Shown one piece after another: positions 47,659 to 58,431 of a DNA stretch of 64,000 nucleotides. The stretch is from NCBI GenBank assembly GCA_022578965.1, contig MU400516.1, positions 310,001 through 374,000 on the forward strand, read 5' to 3'. The notes under the pieces were generated by a model. That model was not told the DNA's origin and did not search any database. It saw only the letters and a program-made list of their open reading frames with translations. Position 1 is the first letter of the stretch, and each line of letters begins with the position of its first letter. The position numbers were made by a program, and so were the translations under genes. This DNA is from Xylaria sp. FL1777. Its lineage: Eukaryota; Ascomycota; Sordariomycetes; Xylariales; Xylariaceae.

Positions 47659-48320
47659 TCATGTTTCGAACTCCTTGGATCGTTCGATCAGGAACTCGCC
47701 CAGGACTCGTAACGGATCTTTGGGCCTTGATTGAGAGCAGAAATGAGCAATCTATTCAGCGACATGGAGAGAGCACTAAACTCACTGATCTTTGGCAAGC
47801 TGTTTCATGCCCTCAAGCAGATGAGCAGTGACCTTGCTGTTCAAGTATTGTCGCACAGGTGCACCGTGGGCGGGGGCGGCGTCGGGCATAGTAAAAGCGG
47901 GATCGGGGTGTTGAGAGGCAGCACGCGATGTGTTCTCTTGACCGTTAGTGCGGAGAGGTGTACCAGTACGTGCTGGAGCAGGGCTGGGCGCATTGGTTGA
48001 AGGCGCGGCGGGCGCTGGGGACTGGAAACAGAGAGGGGATTACTGTTAGTCATCTATTTTCCATGTCCACATGATCGACCATCGAAAAGGATAGATACAT
48101 AGGTAGATAGATGGCATACAGGAGCTTGGTCACCGCTGGAGGCGTCTACCATTGCGATATCCTTAATAGCAGTCTCGGTAGTTGGCGCGATAGTCTGTCC
48201 CTCTGGGGTCGTTGAGGTCTCTCCTGGTTGGCTTTGGCTTTGCGCAACCACAGGCGCCGCGGGTTGAGGCTGGCCATAGGTTGGCACGGGGACTGGAGTT
48301 TGGGGAATCTCGTCGGCCAT
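47659..48320 (-). CDS. COMPASS complex subunit Sdc1 (Dpy-30 motif)
   Basis: Three exons, 48320-48120, 48021-47786 and 47725-47659, encode 167 residues. Residues 1 to about 110 are Pro/Ala/Gln-rich and disordered. The Dpy-30 motif follows: APVRQYLNSKVTAHLLEGMK (about 117-136), continuing LAKDQPKDPLRVLGEFLIER to the C-terminus. This helical pair forms a homodimer that docks onto Bre2/Ash2 in the COMPASS histone H3 lysine-4 methyltransferase complex in the nucleus. The last exon is short and depends on an acceptor AAG|GCCC; the resulting sequence matches the motif closely, which supports it. The gene shares a 361-base divergent promoter with the FAN1 gene. Confidence 0.88.
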
Positions 48321-48681
48321 GATGAACGGAGTGGACGCGTAGTTCAGTTACTGGTGGAAGTTGAGGTGCGAGTTTGTTGATACAGTGAAAATGAGCGACC
48401 GAGTTGGAAGTTGGAAGTCAATTGCAAGCGTTGGGGAAAGCCGAGCTCGGGTAGGAGTTAGAATTCAGTCTACTTGCAGGTACCTGGGCTAGGTACTTAG
48501 TATAATTGTATAACTGGAGACGCGCTGTCCCGTGACTGCGCGCTACCACTTAAACCCCCTGCCTGGAGCAAGCGCGTCCTGCTCGCGCTTTTCCCTGCTA
48601 CCCCCTCATTGCTCCTGTCACATTTGATTGCATCGCTAAAGTATTCATTGCTACGCGGTGTAGCCTGTCTAGGGTGGGATA
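48321..48681. promoter_or_regulatory. Divergent promoter shared by Sdc1 and FAN1 genes
   Basis: 361 bases between two start codons facing away from each other, with no ORF of its own. It includes a TACCT/AGGTAC cluster (48478-48502). The two genes (chromatin and DNA repair) could be co-regulated, but the sequence gives no specific operator. Confidence 0.5.
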
Positions 48682-51322
48682 ATGATGGATGCTTTCCTCA
48701 AGAAGGCGATCCCCAACAGTCGTTCTGCTCCTCGAAAGATACCATCATTGAAAGAAAAACCTGCTCGGTTAGCCGAGGAGCATCCCAAGAAGAAGGTAAA
48801 ACGGGAGGAGGTGTATGACAGCGATGCAGATTTAGACGACTATCAAATCGATACTCCACCCTTGAAGTCATGGCTTGATCCGCAAAGAGATGGTGCTGCT
48901 CTTGATAGCCCCGCGGATGATGACGTAACGGAGAGATCCGAGACCGAAGACGCCCATGCATCTGGACCAACTGCAATTGAAAGCTCTCTACCTGAGATAA
49001 GACTTGACAAGAAAGCGATCGAGGAGTACCAGAACTTCAAATCCTCTCAGGGTAATGATGCAAGTAATCCTTCGTCCAGGCTCGACTCAAGAGCATGGGT
49101 AAGGGGTAAAAGCTCCCTCTACGTTGATGCCTTCAACCTTGCTCTAGACACTGTTCTCGAAGAAGAGTCACATCTATTTGACGCAAAAGAGAGGCGGGTC
49201 TTTGCAGAGTGGAGATCTCTCAACTATGAAGCTCAGTATTTGTATGCGTGAAAGCAACCAATCTTCGACTCTCACTAGGTTCTAACCTCTCACTAGATAT
49301 GTGCGCTTGTTCCTTAGGAAAACGTCCTCCTGGCATCGCATCGCTCGCTTGGGATACTATAATGATATTACTGATACCGAAGCGGCCGTAAAAGAGTTAC
49401 AGAAGAATAGAGATCTTACGAGAGAGACGTCGCCCGTACCATCATCCCCTGTACCCGAGCTAAGCACCTTTGTTCAAGAGCAGTGTATCCTTGAGGATGC
49501 GTTCACCTTCGCAGATGCCTCTGAGGACTTCATTGATAGTGTGGAGGAGGCCATTTCACTTCTAGGTTTAGAGGAACTGAAAAATTTAGCCAAGGAAGCC
49601 AAAGTCCAGGGGAAAAATAAGTCTGATCTAGTTAAGGCCATTTGTAGGATGAGCAATCAACAGGCAGGTCTATTATCAATGGGCCTTCGAAGGGCTGACA
49701 CGGCTGAATCTACTGAGCCGTCAGGGCAGAAAACACCTGATAGGCGGTCGCCTGGTCCAGGCTCAGGGGACGATGGAAACCGGCGAAAGCATTTCCTGGA
49801 CAAAATATTGGCAATGACAGGCCCCTGTGTGAGACTTTCTTTATCTGTTTTTAAACTATTTGAGCGAGTTCATCTTGTCTTCTACAGGTCTACAGAGTGG
49901 ACAGAGAAGTCTTTGACGACAATTATCTTGGCCAAGATTTCGAGACGGAATTTCCCATCCTACATCGTCAGCAGGTCCTCTAGCATCTTCACATCCAGAT
50001 CTCAGCTTTTGGAATTTGAAACTGCGATGAGATCTGAATATGACGTGGATAACATCCTGGAGTTTAACGGCCCTGTCACAGAGACAGGCTTCCGAAAGGT
50101 GGTTGATGTCTACGAAACGATTTATCCAAGATGGAGAGGCATTCTAGAGGAAGAACAGCATAAAGAAGAACGGGTTTATGAGTCAGGTGAAGGCGCCTAC
50201 CTGCGACGACTCAGTCCTGGGCATGCATATACACGTATCGTTCATAAAGCCGCTTACACCTTCGGACGCCTAAAAGAACACCAGCGAGAGCATACAATAC
50301 TAACCGAGCTGCTCAACCAGCGCCTTTTTCATCTGGCACGCCGAGGGTCCTGGTACCAACGAAAAGCTCTCCTAGAGGAGCATTATATGCATGCCCTACT
50401 CCCAAATCCAGCCTACACCGATTTGGAAAGGCAGAAGAGTCACTGGAAATCCATAGCGGCAGCCACCTGCGAGAGAGCTCTTGAGGATCCCGACTGTCAT
50501 CTTAAGTATCATTACGACCTACAAAAGCGGCTGGTCAAGCTTGAGAAGCAGCTCAAAATACCCGTAAGGCTACAGCATGGCTTCGGCCACGTTCAGTTGA
50601 AAAGGCCAGAAGAGCATTATGCTGAAGGTATCCAGTTGAAAAAGCTTGATACTGTAGGCAAAAACGGACGCGGGCCAAGTACGAAAACGATATGGGTTGA
50701 TGAAGCAGAAAGTGGAGGCGAGTGCACTGTGGAATCCATGTGTCTTAGTTGGTATCGTGCTCAGGGCTGGAAAGGATACCATGCTGAGGGAGGGATTATA
50801 CGAACTCTGTTCGCCTATCTCTTCTTCGACATTCTCTTCCTTTATGTACCGAACGTCTTCCAAACAGCCTATCAGACTTGCCCACTAGACCTACATACGG
50901 ATGCCTTCTACCCGACCCGAGCTTCGGAAATTAATCATCGATTAGTTGAGATTGCGAATGGAGAGGCACCAAAACTAATTGAAGAAGTCGATAAACGAGA
51001 GCGAGAAAAGCGCACTTGTGTCGTTGGTCTCAATTGGGATTACCAACTTGATGATCTTCTTGAGCTGACCGACTGCTTTGACGGTGCTGCGCTCGCTACA
51101 GTTTGCAAGGTTATCGCTCAGGAGTATAGTCAAAGAGGAGGCGGCATTCCTGACCTAATTCTGTGGCGGGCAGAACCACAAAAAGAATGCATGTTCGCCG
51201 AGGTCAAGAGTGCGAACGACCGGTTGAGTGACACCCAAAGACTTTGGATCCACGTTCTTACGGGAGCTGGCTTGAGGGTGGCATTATGCAATGCAGTTGC
51301 AAAGGAGGTCAGGGAGATCTAG
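48682..51322 (+). CDS. FAN1 structure-specific nuclease (VRR-NUC domain)
   Basis: Two exons, 48682-49241 and 49297-51322, give 861 residues (a second ATG follows at once). Residues 1 to about 120 are charged and disordered, with possible nuclear targeting (HPKKKVKREEV). The SAP-like segment LLGLEELKNLAKEAKVQG lies at about 293-310. The conserved helical core contains VRLSLSVFKLFERVHLVFYR (about 396-415) and WTEKSLTTIILAKISRRNFP. The VRR-NUC domain at the C-terminus has GGGIPDLILWR (Asp catalytic), EVKSANDRLSDTQRLWI (Glu and Lys catalytic) and a terminal helix. FAN1 cuts branched DNA during interstrand-crosslink repair. The N-terminal ubiquitin-binding finger of animals is absent, as in other fungi. 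A GTGAGA string near 49826 is not a donor because the frame continues through conserved sequence. Confidence 0.93.
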
Positions 51323-54300
51323 CAAGAACCGGTTGATGTCACAGTGGTCCATAAACCTGCCTCTCCAGTACTTTCGATCGCACGCATGATCCCGCGGTTT
51401 ATGGTTCTAGAGTCTAGAGCTTGGTTGTGCATACTGTTGGCGCGACCACATTCACCTCGGCAATGAATCATCATTCACTCCACAGTATTCCTCTGTCGTT
51501 CGAGTAAGAACTTGTCTCATATCAAAGCCTTAACCAACAACCTCAATGCATGCGCTCAGCTTGTGTATCGCAACTACCACAACGCACCGGCGTTCAGCAC
51601 CGCAAGCCTATAATAGGCTGGTATCTCCGGAGCTAAGTAATAAAATCCATCACACCCATCATCAAAATCAGGCTTCTTAGGAAGTAAATTCCATAGCCTG
51701 CAGACTCTATTCAGCTGATGTTGAGTGTCTCACCGCTCCAACCTCAGACATGGGCTCCAGCAATAGGAGCACGGAAGAGCTTCAGCACGACACTTAGCAG
51801 ATAATACCGCCTCTTCGGGTTCATTATCTCATTTGCGCATATGGCGAAAATACTCTATTACATGAGACGTACATCTTCCGTCTCATCTGTCCTACCCTCA
51901 CTATATCCAAGTTCGATCTTTCGGCGACTTTTCTTGCCATCATATCCACGTTAATGCGTTCTTGCCTGGGCACACTCGGAATATTAGCTGAGCTCATGCG
52001 GAGAAACACCTCGACTAGGATCTCAACTGAGACTAGTACACAATAAAGTAGGCAGCAACACAACACTATCCATGATGAACTCCAACCACAGGATTGGACT
52101 CTCGTCCCACAAGAGAAAACAAAGCACAAGGGCACGGGCCAAATAGAAAGAGTATTATAGATGTCAGCAAAAGTAGCCCACCCGAGCCGTGACCTGCTCA
52201 AGCAGCCTTCGACATGTCACTCATGTCGCGCTGCGTCAAAGTGCACATCCCGGTCGAAGGATGGTTGGACAAGCTACTGCGGCTCTGTCACATCCTTCAT
52301 TGCATGGACAAGTCTTGGTCCTTCGCCCGAGTAAAGTGTGTGCGGAGTTGGTGTTCTGTTTGCCTTGCAGGCAACCTAATGACTCAAAGTCGTCCGCCTG
52401 TTATTCTCTCAGACCAAGCTGCTTGATCTAGTGTGTCACGGAAATGAATGTAGAATTCACTTTCAAGTCTTGGAAATTAATGTGTTCCCAAGGAGAGCAC
52501 TAATCGAGATCACCCATCGAGATCACTACCTTGTCCGGTGGATTTCGCTGTGTGCCGTTGTCACGGATCGTTACTCCCTGGATAACACATGGTTCCTCTA
52601 TTGTTGTCCTTGGCGTCGTACGTACTGTACATTTTACCGTCTTGCTTATGTACACAATGATTCTGCTTGGATGATCACTCCATCGGTAACCTTCCGCATG
52701 GCCGGACAAGGAATCGACACGGCTACTAGTGTACTGAGTAGTTGATGCTCACTCACCGCCGGTAGATAGCCCGCTTGCTATTCCAACAACGGAATTTACA
52801 GCGATCAAAAAAAGTTACTCGGTGTACAATCAGTATCGCTCTACTGTAGCTACAATACTAACAAGCATTGCCATCACCTCTCTCTAGCTTCTTTGTCTCC
52901 CCGGTTCATCGAACGGGGGAGTTATACGCAAGGAAAGCTACTTAGCTGGACTACTTTGAAAACACAGATGCCCTGGGCGCTTAAGTGCTCATGGCAGCAA
53001 CCAATAAGCGCTCACGATGCTCGGATATTAGGAGGGTGGAGTTGGTTCCCCGTCGCCATGCACGTCACAAAAAGTGACCATTAATTTACCCCTCTATCTG
53101 CCCCTCCTGCCAGCCACTTTGCCTGCTTTCGACACTACGCCAAAATAATTTAGCACGACATCTGATTGGCCGGGCGGGCAGCAAGCCAGGCGCTTAAAAA
53201 ATGGGGTCTTATGTCACCTATAATGCAATTCCCAGGATTCTGGGACAAGGGATCATCAACCAATCATGCGTGGGACTTCGAGCCTGATGCTGTTCTTGGT
53301 GCTACACTTACTATCCTTTTTGCTTTTCTCTCCTACTCTCTTACCTTTTGAGGCCTCTTCCTGACAAAGCTGCTTTCGCCTACTCCAAGTCACTGGCCTA
53401 CAGCACCTGAAGTGGTACTGGTAGTACTAAAGAGGTGACGAGGTGGCAATACAAGGGCGAGAAAGACTAGCCCGGACTAATTAGGTGCCTCCTCATCTCG
53501 GCTTGGGATGCCGGTCCTTGCGCCAGCTACCTAATGTGCCTTTTCATAGTGTACTTGCGGGGGAGGTTATCGCCGGTAGGACTTTGGGAGGTGATGAGAC
53601 TTTTATTGAGTAGGTGTGAGTTTGGGGGCCAAAGGCGGGTGGGCCGTTCGACTCGGCCTTTGTGGTGAGGTCCCCCGATATCAAACAGAAGTTCACCTAC
53701 CTAGGTACATACTGTATCGGCGAGAAACCAAACGCAAAGGGGTACTGTACCGAACTATTCTGTACTGGATCTTGTCAAGTAAAACACACCCCCTAAACGG
53801 CAAACGGGAGTGGTGGCGGTGGACCATGAGCAATGACGTACATTCGCTACTCATCATCATCTTCATCGCCATCACCGTCATTCACCAGTGTGATACATAC
53901 TAACAAACTATTATTACTGGGGTATTAGGCCCTGAATGGACCTGCTTAGATCTGAGCTGGCTGGCTGGCCGACTGGCTGATTGGGTCTTGTCCGCGGTCG
54001 CTTTCTCGCGTGGTCACAAAAATAAACACTAAGCAAACGGGAAAGGGTGGGGGTGAACATAAGAAAGACGATCTTCGAGCTAACTAGCCACTTACCAACT
54101 ACTTACAGTATTATCTAGAGCGGCGAGAGAGAACCCAACATGAGTGAAGGGCTTCCTTGTCTTAATGTACACGTATAGCAAGCCAGTCAGGCTCGATATG
54201 CCCCTCATCGAAAACCAACGACATGAGTTCAACCAATCATGACAATTTATTGGTCACTCAACCCTTTTATTCTATTTCATTTTTCCCAACCTTTTTTTTT

Positions 54301-55040
54301 TGGTTGTCTGAACTGTCCATGTACTGGCCCGTTCTGTTACGTGCGTTATAAGCAAGTAGGTACACTAAAGTGCGTGCAGGAAAGTCAGCCCCATCGAAGG
54401 TCCGGGAGGGCAGGGAAGAGCCAAAGAGAAGCCAGACATTGACCGAAAATATGCAAGAGGGTTTGTTGTTATTGTTATTGTATTGCTGTTCTTGGTAGCG
54501 GTGGCGACTTGACGGTGGTTACGTGTACAGAATATGTTGGAGGGAAGGGGAGGTTTGCAAAGCAAAATAAACAATGCAGTCTACCAACCACCTCGGGCCG
54601 CATTTGAGGTCGCGTTTCCCGCTCCTCTTCGCTGCAGGAGGCTACGGACGCTTACAGACCAAGGTGTGCGACTTGATTTGACGGTTTTTGTCTCTCTCAC
54701 CCAATTTTTTGCAGTTTGCTATCCTCACTGGCTTTTGTCGGTGTAAGCATACATACCTACATAGTATATCATAAAGCGAGGGAGTGAGTCACAGGGTAAT
54801 AGAAGCACGAACAGGCAGAAAGATAACGGCGAACGACATCTGCATAGTGGGTGGGTAATAGGGATATGGAATCTCATTGGAGTTTCTCTCTCCTTCCCTC
54901 TCTTGCTCTATGTCCGCGCGCATAAGCACTACCTATTCTCTTCAAGCAGGCTGGGCAATGCATCAGCCAACGAACCGTGTTTTTATCGCACAACTCTGGC
55001 GGTGCGCTCTTCCGATACGCCCTCCCTCCCCCTTTCTGGC

Positions 55041-55073
55041 CTTCTTTCTTTCTTTCTTTCTTCCCCAGCCTCC
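55041..55073. repeat. TTTC tetranucleotide microsatellite
   Basis: About four to five TTTC units (CTTTCTTTCTTTCTTTCTTC) within a pyrimidine-rich block; simple sequence repeat. Confidence 0.6.
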
Positions 55074-55493
55074 CCCTCCCCCGTCTCCCGTTGGTGTCTA
55101 TTCCCTCCCTCCATTTCCCTGGCTATCCAATTCCTAGCACCCAAAGTCCCCCATTGTCCCCAACATGTATCAGAGACCCTTGTTTAAATGAATAAAAAAA
55201 AATAATGTCAAGAGGCGAGAAGATATGATCTCACATTTTCCGCCCTGGTATCGCAAGCTGGGGAATTTGTTTGCAAGACGCCGCCCAGCAACGCCGTGTG
55301 AACTCCTCCAAACACCCAATCGCTGTTGGTGACTGTAAAATAATAATAATGATGATCATGATAAAACCGTGACGTAAAATTCGTAGCTGGTGACCGAGCC
55401 CCCCCACCAGCTCTATTATTTGGTGAGGGGCCTGGCGGATGGATTTGGTTGAAGTCGTAGGTAGGTAGCCGTGGTTATTCGTGGTAGGAGCTG

Positions 55494-55541
55494 GTAGGTA
55501 GATAGATAGATGGATAGATGGATGGATAGGTAGATGGGTAG
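55494..55541. repeat. GATA/GATG/GGTA tetranucleotide microsatellite
   Basis: Interrupted repeats such as GGTAGATAGATAGATGGATA across about 48 bases, ending GATGGGTAGT. Simple sequence repeat. Confidence 0.65.
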
Positions 55542-55717
55542 TATGAACAAATGGAAGAAAAAAAATTATCGGCGGTGAGGTGATGTCATAGCAAATGAGG
55601 TCGTATTAAAAACCAATGTGACAAAACTCTGCTGCTTCCTTCGCCAGAGCCTGCAGGTTCGATGTCGCTCAAGTGATACTCTGCTGTATGCTCTCTTCGT
55701 GAGTGCGCCACTTCAGC

Positions 55718-56458
55718 CTAAGATGATGTAGATGGAGGAGGCACTTCCGCTGCGGTTGCCGTCAGCTTCTGGCAGGTTGAATGCGTTTTCCTCCTCTTGC
55801 CCTTGGGTGCTGGGTTCATCCGCGGCGTGTAAGTGACTGTCCGCGTAACAACTTCCCGAATGTGCCGCACGCTCTTACTCGTGGCCTTATGTGCTCTGCA
55901 GTCTTGCGAGTAGCGAGCCTTCAGCGCCGCTTCCCAGTCGAACGGTGACCGTACTGACCGTGCACTGAAAGGTGACCGTATTGTGGCACTCAAGGGCGAG
56001 TCCAGCGTTGACATGGCCGGGGATGGCGGCACCTTCAGGCTGGGGAATGAAGTTACGCTCATGGGCGGTGCAGACATAGGCTGGTTTGAGTACGGGCTCG
56101 GCGGAACAGCCGCCGGCGACCTATGGCTGCCGCACTTACATGAGCAGTCCGTCTGTTCGCTACTGGCTGTAGACGGCATTGATTCCTGTGCCGAGTCTTC
56201 CTCTGGCGTAGAGCTGCCAGATGCTGATCTTTTTGCTGGAACGACAGGTGACTGGGCCGACATGGCCTTGAGGAAGTCCATATAAGCCGTAGGTGGACTG
56301 ATGGGTGTCCGGGCACTTCCCGGGAATTCCTCCTTGATAAAGCTTGGTATTGCTGAGAGGGGCGTTCTAGCCGACGCCGAGAGAGCAGACAGCTCAGACG
56401 GAAAGGTCGCGGTGACGGGCGTCGTCAACTGCGCGAGTTTCGGCTTGACTGAAGGCAT
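55718..56458 (-). CDS. Ser/Pro-rich unknown fungal protein, 246 residues
   Basis: A single exon from the ATG at 56458. Sequence is dominated by Ser, Pro, Thr and Ala and is predicted disordered. There is a short cysteine cluster (CSCKCGS, about residues 106-112), repeated small motifs such as RTPLSAIPSF and RTPISPPTAYMDFLKAMS, and a C-terminal Arg/Lys-rich stretch (KGKRRKTHSTCQK) that could be a nuclear signal. Around residues 172-205 a more ordered-looking segment (SPFDWEAALKARYSQDCRAH, then TRTVTYTPRM) may be the conserved part. Such proteins are commonly annotated hypothetical in Sordariomycetes. I make no functional call. Confidence 0.65.
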   Translation of the reverse strand: MPSVKPKLAQLTTPVTATFPSELSALSASARTPLSAIPSFIKEEFPGSARTPISPPTAYMDFLKAMSAQSPVVPAKRSASGSSTPEEDSAQESMPSTASSEQTDCSCKCGSHRSPAAVPPSPYSNQPMSAPPMSVTSFPSLKVPPSPAMSTLDSPLSATIRSPFSARSVRSPFDWEAALKARYSQDCRAHKATSKSVRHIREVVTRTVTYTPRMNPAPKGKRRKTHSTCQKLTATAAEVPPPSTSS

Positions 56459-57458
56459 GGTGAGGTGACGTTGTTAGTGTCCTCGGAGTCGATGTGAGTA
56501 GACGATGGTATATGCTCTTAGTTATTATTCTTTCTTATCCTCGAGTCAAGTGAATGACTCTCAAGGGTTGACAAGAGAAGATCGTGGGATGTCTACAAGC
56601 TGCACACAGAAGCCACCGTGATATTGCGAAAAGCCGGCACTTGACAGAGAGGACGTAAGCGGGCGAGAGGGAGAGCAGGAGGTTATAATAATAATATGTG
56701 GGTTGATGGTCGATGGCAGACCGGGGGAGCGCCAGGAGAGGCCAGGGGGTGCCGGGGTCTGTTGTAAAACAGCGTGGGGAGTGGGCGCAAAGACACAGCC
56801 GAAACGAAACGGAGGCGCCAAACGAACAGGGAAGGCCAAAACGCGCGCGGGCGCGCCGCTAGAAACACTGCCAGGAAACAGTGTGACGGGATCCAGAGGG
56901 ATGGATGGAATGGGCGTGGCCTCGAGACGAGCCGGGGGGGGCCTGGATAGCGACGACAGTACGGACGTATCGGAGGGGTGGTGGATGAAATCGAAATAAA
57001 ATAGAACAGCAATAAAATAAGAATAAAATGGGGGAAAATAGCACGCGCTATGCCGTATAGCTGTTAGTCGTCTATCCGTACACACTACACGTGTAGACGT
57101 AGAGATGGACGTAGAGATGGATGTAGTACCTTCGTCGAAGGGGAGGTACCGGGGGCAGGCTAGGTACTCTTGGCCACGAGAACAGGACAGGGGTGGGCGA
57201 GGTCGACGTGCTCTGGTATGCTGTCCCTCAGGCAGTGGAGCGTCTCGAGGACCAGTCGGCGCGAGCGAAGGACGCAATCAAGTCGACGATGGCGGCAAGT
57301 AGTGGACCAGTCTGCTGCAGCGTCACGCACTCTCACGCACTCACGCAGCGAGTGTAGGTGGTGTATTGGGTGGTAACGCACGGGATTGGCTGGCAGAGCG
57401 GCAGAGCGAGATATGCTTAATCAGGACTGGCTTGACTGGAATTTACTCTTCTTTCTTA

Positions 57459-57485
57459 TAGTAGTAGTAGTAGTAGTAGTAGTAC
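57459..57485. repeat. GTA trinucleotide microsatellite
   Basis: About eight and a half uninterrupted TAG units (AGTAGTAGTAGTAGTAGTAG and so on). Simple sequence repeat. Confidence 0.75.
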
Positions 57486-58211
57486 GGTAGCTGTCCCTCG
57501 TTTGACAGTTAGTCAGTCAAGTCAAAGTCAAGTCAGCCTGTTGTGGCTTGCGTGAAACAAAGGAGGATTTCCCTCAGCTTCCTCTTGTCGAGGAAGTTGT
57601 CGCTAGTATAGTATATGCGTACACTAGGTTTGAGGATCCGGTCCAAGTATGCTATGCTGTATATAGTATATAGCATATACGATATACGATACTAAGGATG
57701 TAAGTGCGTACAGTGCTTGAACCCTCAAGACCCCTGGAGAAAACACTGTCAGCACGAAATAGAACAAGCGGCGCGAAATGAAAAAGGCTTCGAGAAGAGA
57801 CAAGACAAGTGGTGTAATGTGTAATGTGCAATGTGTAATGTAATAGTAGGTACGACATAACATACCTCTTTGAGAAGTATCGAATATCAACCGTCGAATG
57901 AGACGCCTGCAAGATGGCCAACTGAGCCCAGTCCGGGGTTGCAATGTGATTCGCCCGCGGCCCCTGTCGCAGAGCAGAGCGTTCATGCGGTTGCACTGGA
58001 GATCCAGCGGCTTAGTGATGTGAAAGTACCCCTAGCACGCAGTTGGCAGCAGGGGATTAAGCGCCGGGGCTATTCCCAATCTATAATTAGCAGCCGCTCA
58101 TTCGCTCGCGTTTCGACCCTGGCAACACTACTTACACTTTTCTTTCTGAAGAAAGGCGGAAAGGCGGCAAGACAGCAAGGCACCACCTTTGGCCACGGGA
58201 GTGCTGCTATC

Positions 58212-58262
58212 GATGGTACGGTATGGTATGGTATTGTATGGCGATGTATAGTATAGTATGCC
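58212..58262. repeat. TATGG/GTATA-type short repeat
   Basis: Interrupted units of GTATGGTATGGTATTGTATG followed by GTATAGTATAGTATG. Simple repeat in AT-rich DNA. Confidence 0.55.
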
Positions 58263-58398
58263 GTATACTACGTACGGCAGGCAGGCTGACGACGCCGTTC
58301 TAACAGAAGTTGGGTGCAATGCGATCTGGTGACGAACGACGCAGTATGTATGTGTTCAAGAGTGGAAGGTGATTGGCGTTGCTGGCGAGAAGGGTGCT

Positions 58399-58431
58399 CA
58401 TGTGTGCGCAGATGTGTGCGCAGATGTGTGT
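58399..58431. repeat. Short tandem GTGTGCGCAGAT repeat
   Basis: Roughly two and a half copies of GTGTGCGCAGAT. Microsatellite-like. Confidence 0.6.

Larger units (their letters stand above)
51323..55717. other. Gene-free stretch of about 4.4 kb
   Basis: No ORF longer than about 125 codons and none with a recognisable motif on either strand; the candidates at 51824-52201, 52431-52745 and 53616-53903 overlap opposite-strand ORFs. It contains TACCTA motifs (near 53695-53710), a TTTC repeat (55041-55073) and a GATA/GATG repeat (55494-55541). The part nearest 55717 is the 3' region of the Ser/Pro-rich gene. It may be a long regulatory or decayed region. Confidence 0.5.

Noticed and set aside
49824..49890. 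Possible intron in FAN1 starting GTGAGA
   Set aside because: The frame continues through the conserved segment VRLSLSVFKLFERVHLVFYR, so splicing would remove part of the family core.
51550..51660. 5S rRNA-like stretch
   Set aside because: Only short chance matches; the internal control region and secondary structure of fungal 5S RNA are not present.
56561..57277. 238-codon minus-strand ORF
   Set aside because: It lies in the skewed leader region of the Ser/Pro-rich gene, overlaps other ORFs on both strands and lacks motifs.
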